64,000 nucleotides of DNA, taken from NCBI RefSeq assembly GCF_900099735.1, contig NZ_FNDT01000014.1, positions 21,084-85,083 on the forward strand, written 5' to 3'. The number at the start of each line of letters is the position of its first letter. Within the stretch, counting starts at the first letter, position 1. Shown here piece after piece: positions 63,997 to 64,000 of this stretch. The notes beneath the pieces were generated by a model, which was not told the origin of the DNA, did not search any database, and saw only the letters and a list, made by a program, of their open reading frames with translations. The position numbers and the translations under genes are program-made. The DNA is from Arthrobacter subterraneus (GTDB lineage: Bacteria; Actinomycetota; Actinomycetes; Actinomycetales; Micrococcaceae).

Positions 63997-64000
63997 CCTC

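Overview
The window is high-GC DNA from an actinobacterium. It most likely belongs to the Micrococcaceae (Arthrobacter or a close relative). This rests on inference from gene content and order: a monomeric isocitrate dehydrogenase, an sdhCDAB operon, a glyA-small ORF-folD operon behind a ZTP riboswitch, a DUF6350 gene near purN/purH, a class F sortase, a LAXTG surface protein and 13E12-type HNH proteins. No database search was possible. No tRNA, rRNA, prophage or CRISPR array was seen.

Layout. 1-3.5 kb: a nucleoside (BMP-type) ABC importer on the minus strand, whose permease runs off the left edge. 3.7-7.2 kb: LLM oxidoreductase, M20 amidohydrolase and mannose-1-phosphate guanylyltransferase (minus). 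7.4-11.1 kb: succinate dehydrogenase sdhCDAB with a promoter and a strong hairpin terminator. 11.1-15.2 kb: YihY membrane protein, 2H phosphoesterase, trpS, exonuclease III and a small membrane protein (minus). 15.4-16.9 kb: a CHRD surface protein next to a class F sortase. 17-20 kb: VOC protein and a DrrA-like ABC exporter. 20.1-23.9 kb: a folate and one-carbon cluster (glyA, a 54-residue Cys-rich ORF and folD behind a ZTP riboswitch; divergent purU and a DUF1737 gene). 24.1-25.1 kb: a predicted wHTH plus PD-(D/E)XK nuclease gene bracketed by related short repeats. 25.4-32.5 kb: gamma carbonic anhydrase, ROK regulator, a ChvE/GguAB-type sugar importer and a Gfo/Idh/MocA dehydrogenase. 32.5-35.1 kb: two secreted proteins, one with a 63-residue internal duplication and a LAQTG sorting signal. 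35.2-40.3 kb: bile acid:sodium symporter family protein, icd and purH. 40.4-44.5 kb: an MFS carrier and a secreted GH13 amylase. 44.6-48.3 kb: purN, small membrane and SRPBCC proteins, DUF6350 and TauE/SafE. 48.3-55.1 kb: DUF1684, glycosyltransferase, MSMEG_6728-like protein, PIG-L deacetylase, ferritin with a putative IdeR box, Stealth phosphotransferase and metallophosphoesterase. 55.2-59.7 kb: M50 peptidase and an OpuC-type osmolyte importer. 59.9-62.2 kb: a DoxX-like protein and a glutaminase fused to STAS and cNMP-binding domains. 62.3-64 kb: a DUF222/HNH gene cut by an IS256-family element.

Functional links. FolD makes 10-formyl-THF, PurU hydrolyses it, and PurN and PurH use it, so folate-dependent purine synthesis is a recurring theme and the ZTP riboswitch ties glyA/folD to it. 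The ROK regulator, importer and dehydrogenase look like one sugar-use unit. The CHRD protein, sortase and LAQTG protein form the cell-surface part.

Points worth most attention: the repeat-bracketed nuclease gene, the unannotated Cys-rich ORF between glyA and folD, two genes whose stop codons lie in 16-17 bp tandem repeats giving stops in all frames, a dispersed ACGACGACGGCG word, a long 22-bp-arm palindrome, the repetitive LAQTG protein, and a possible ATT start codon.
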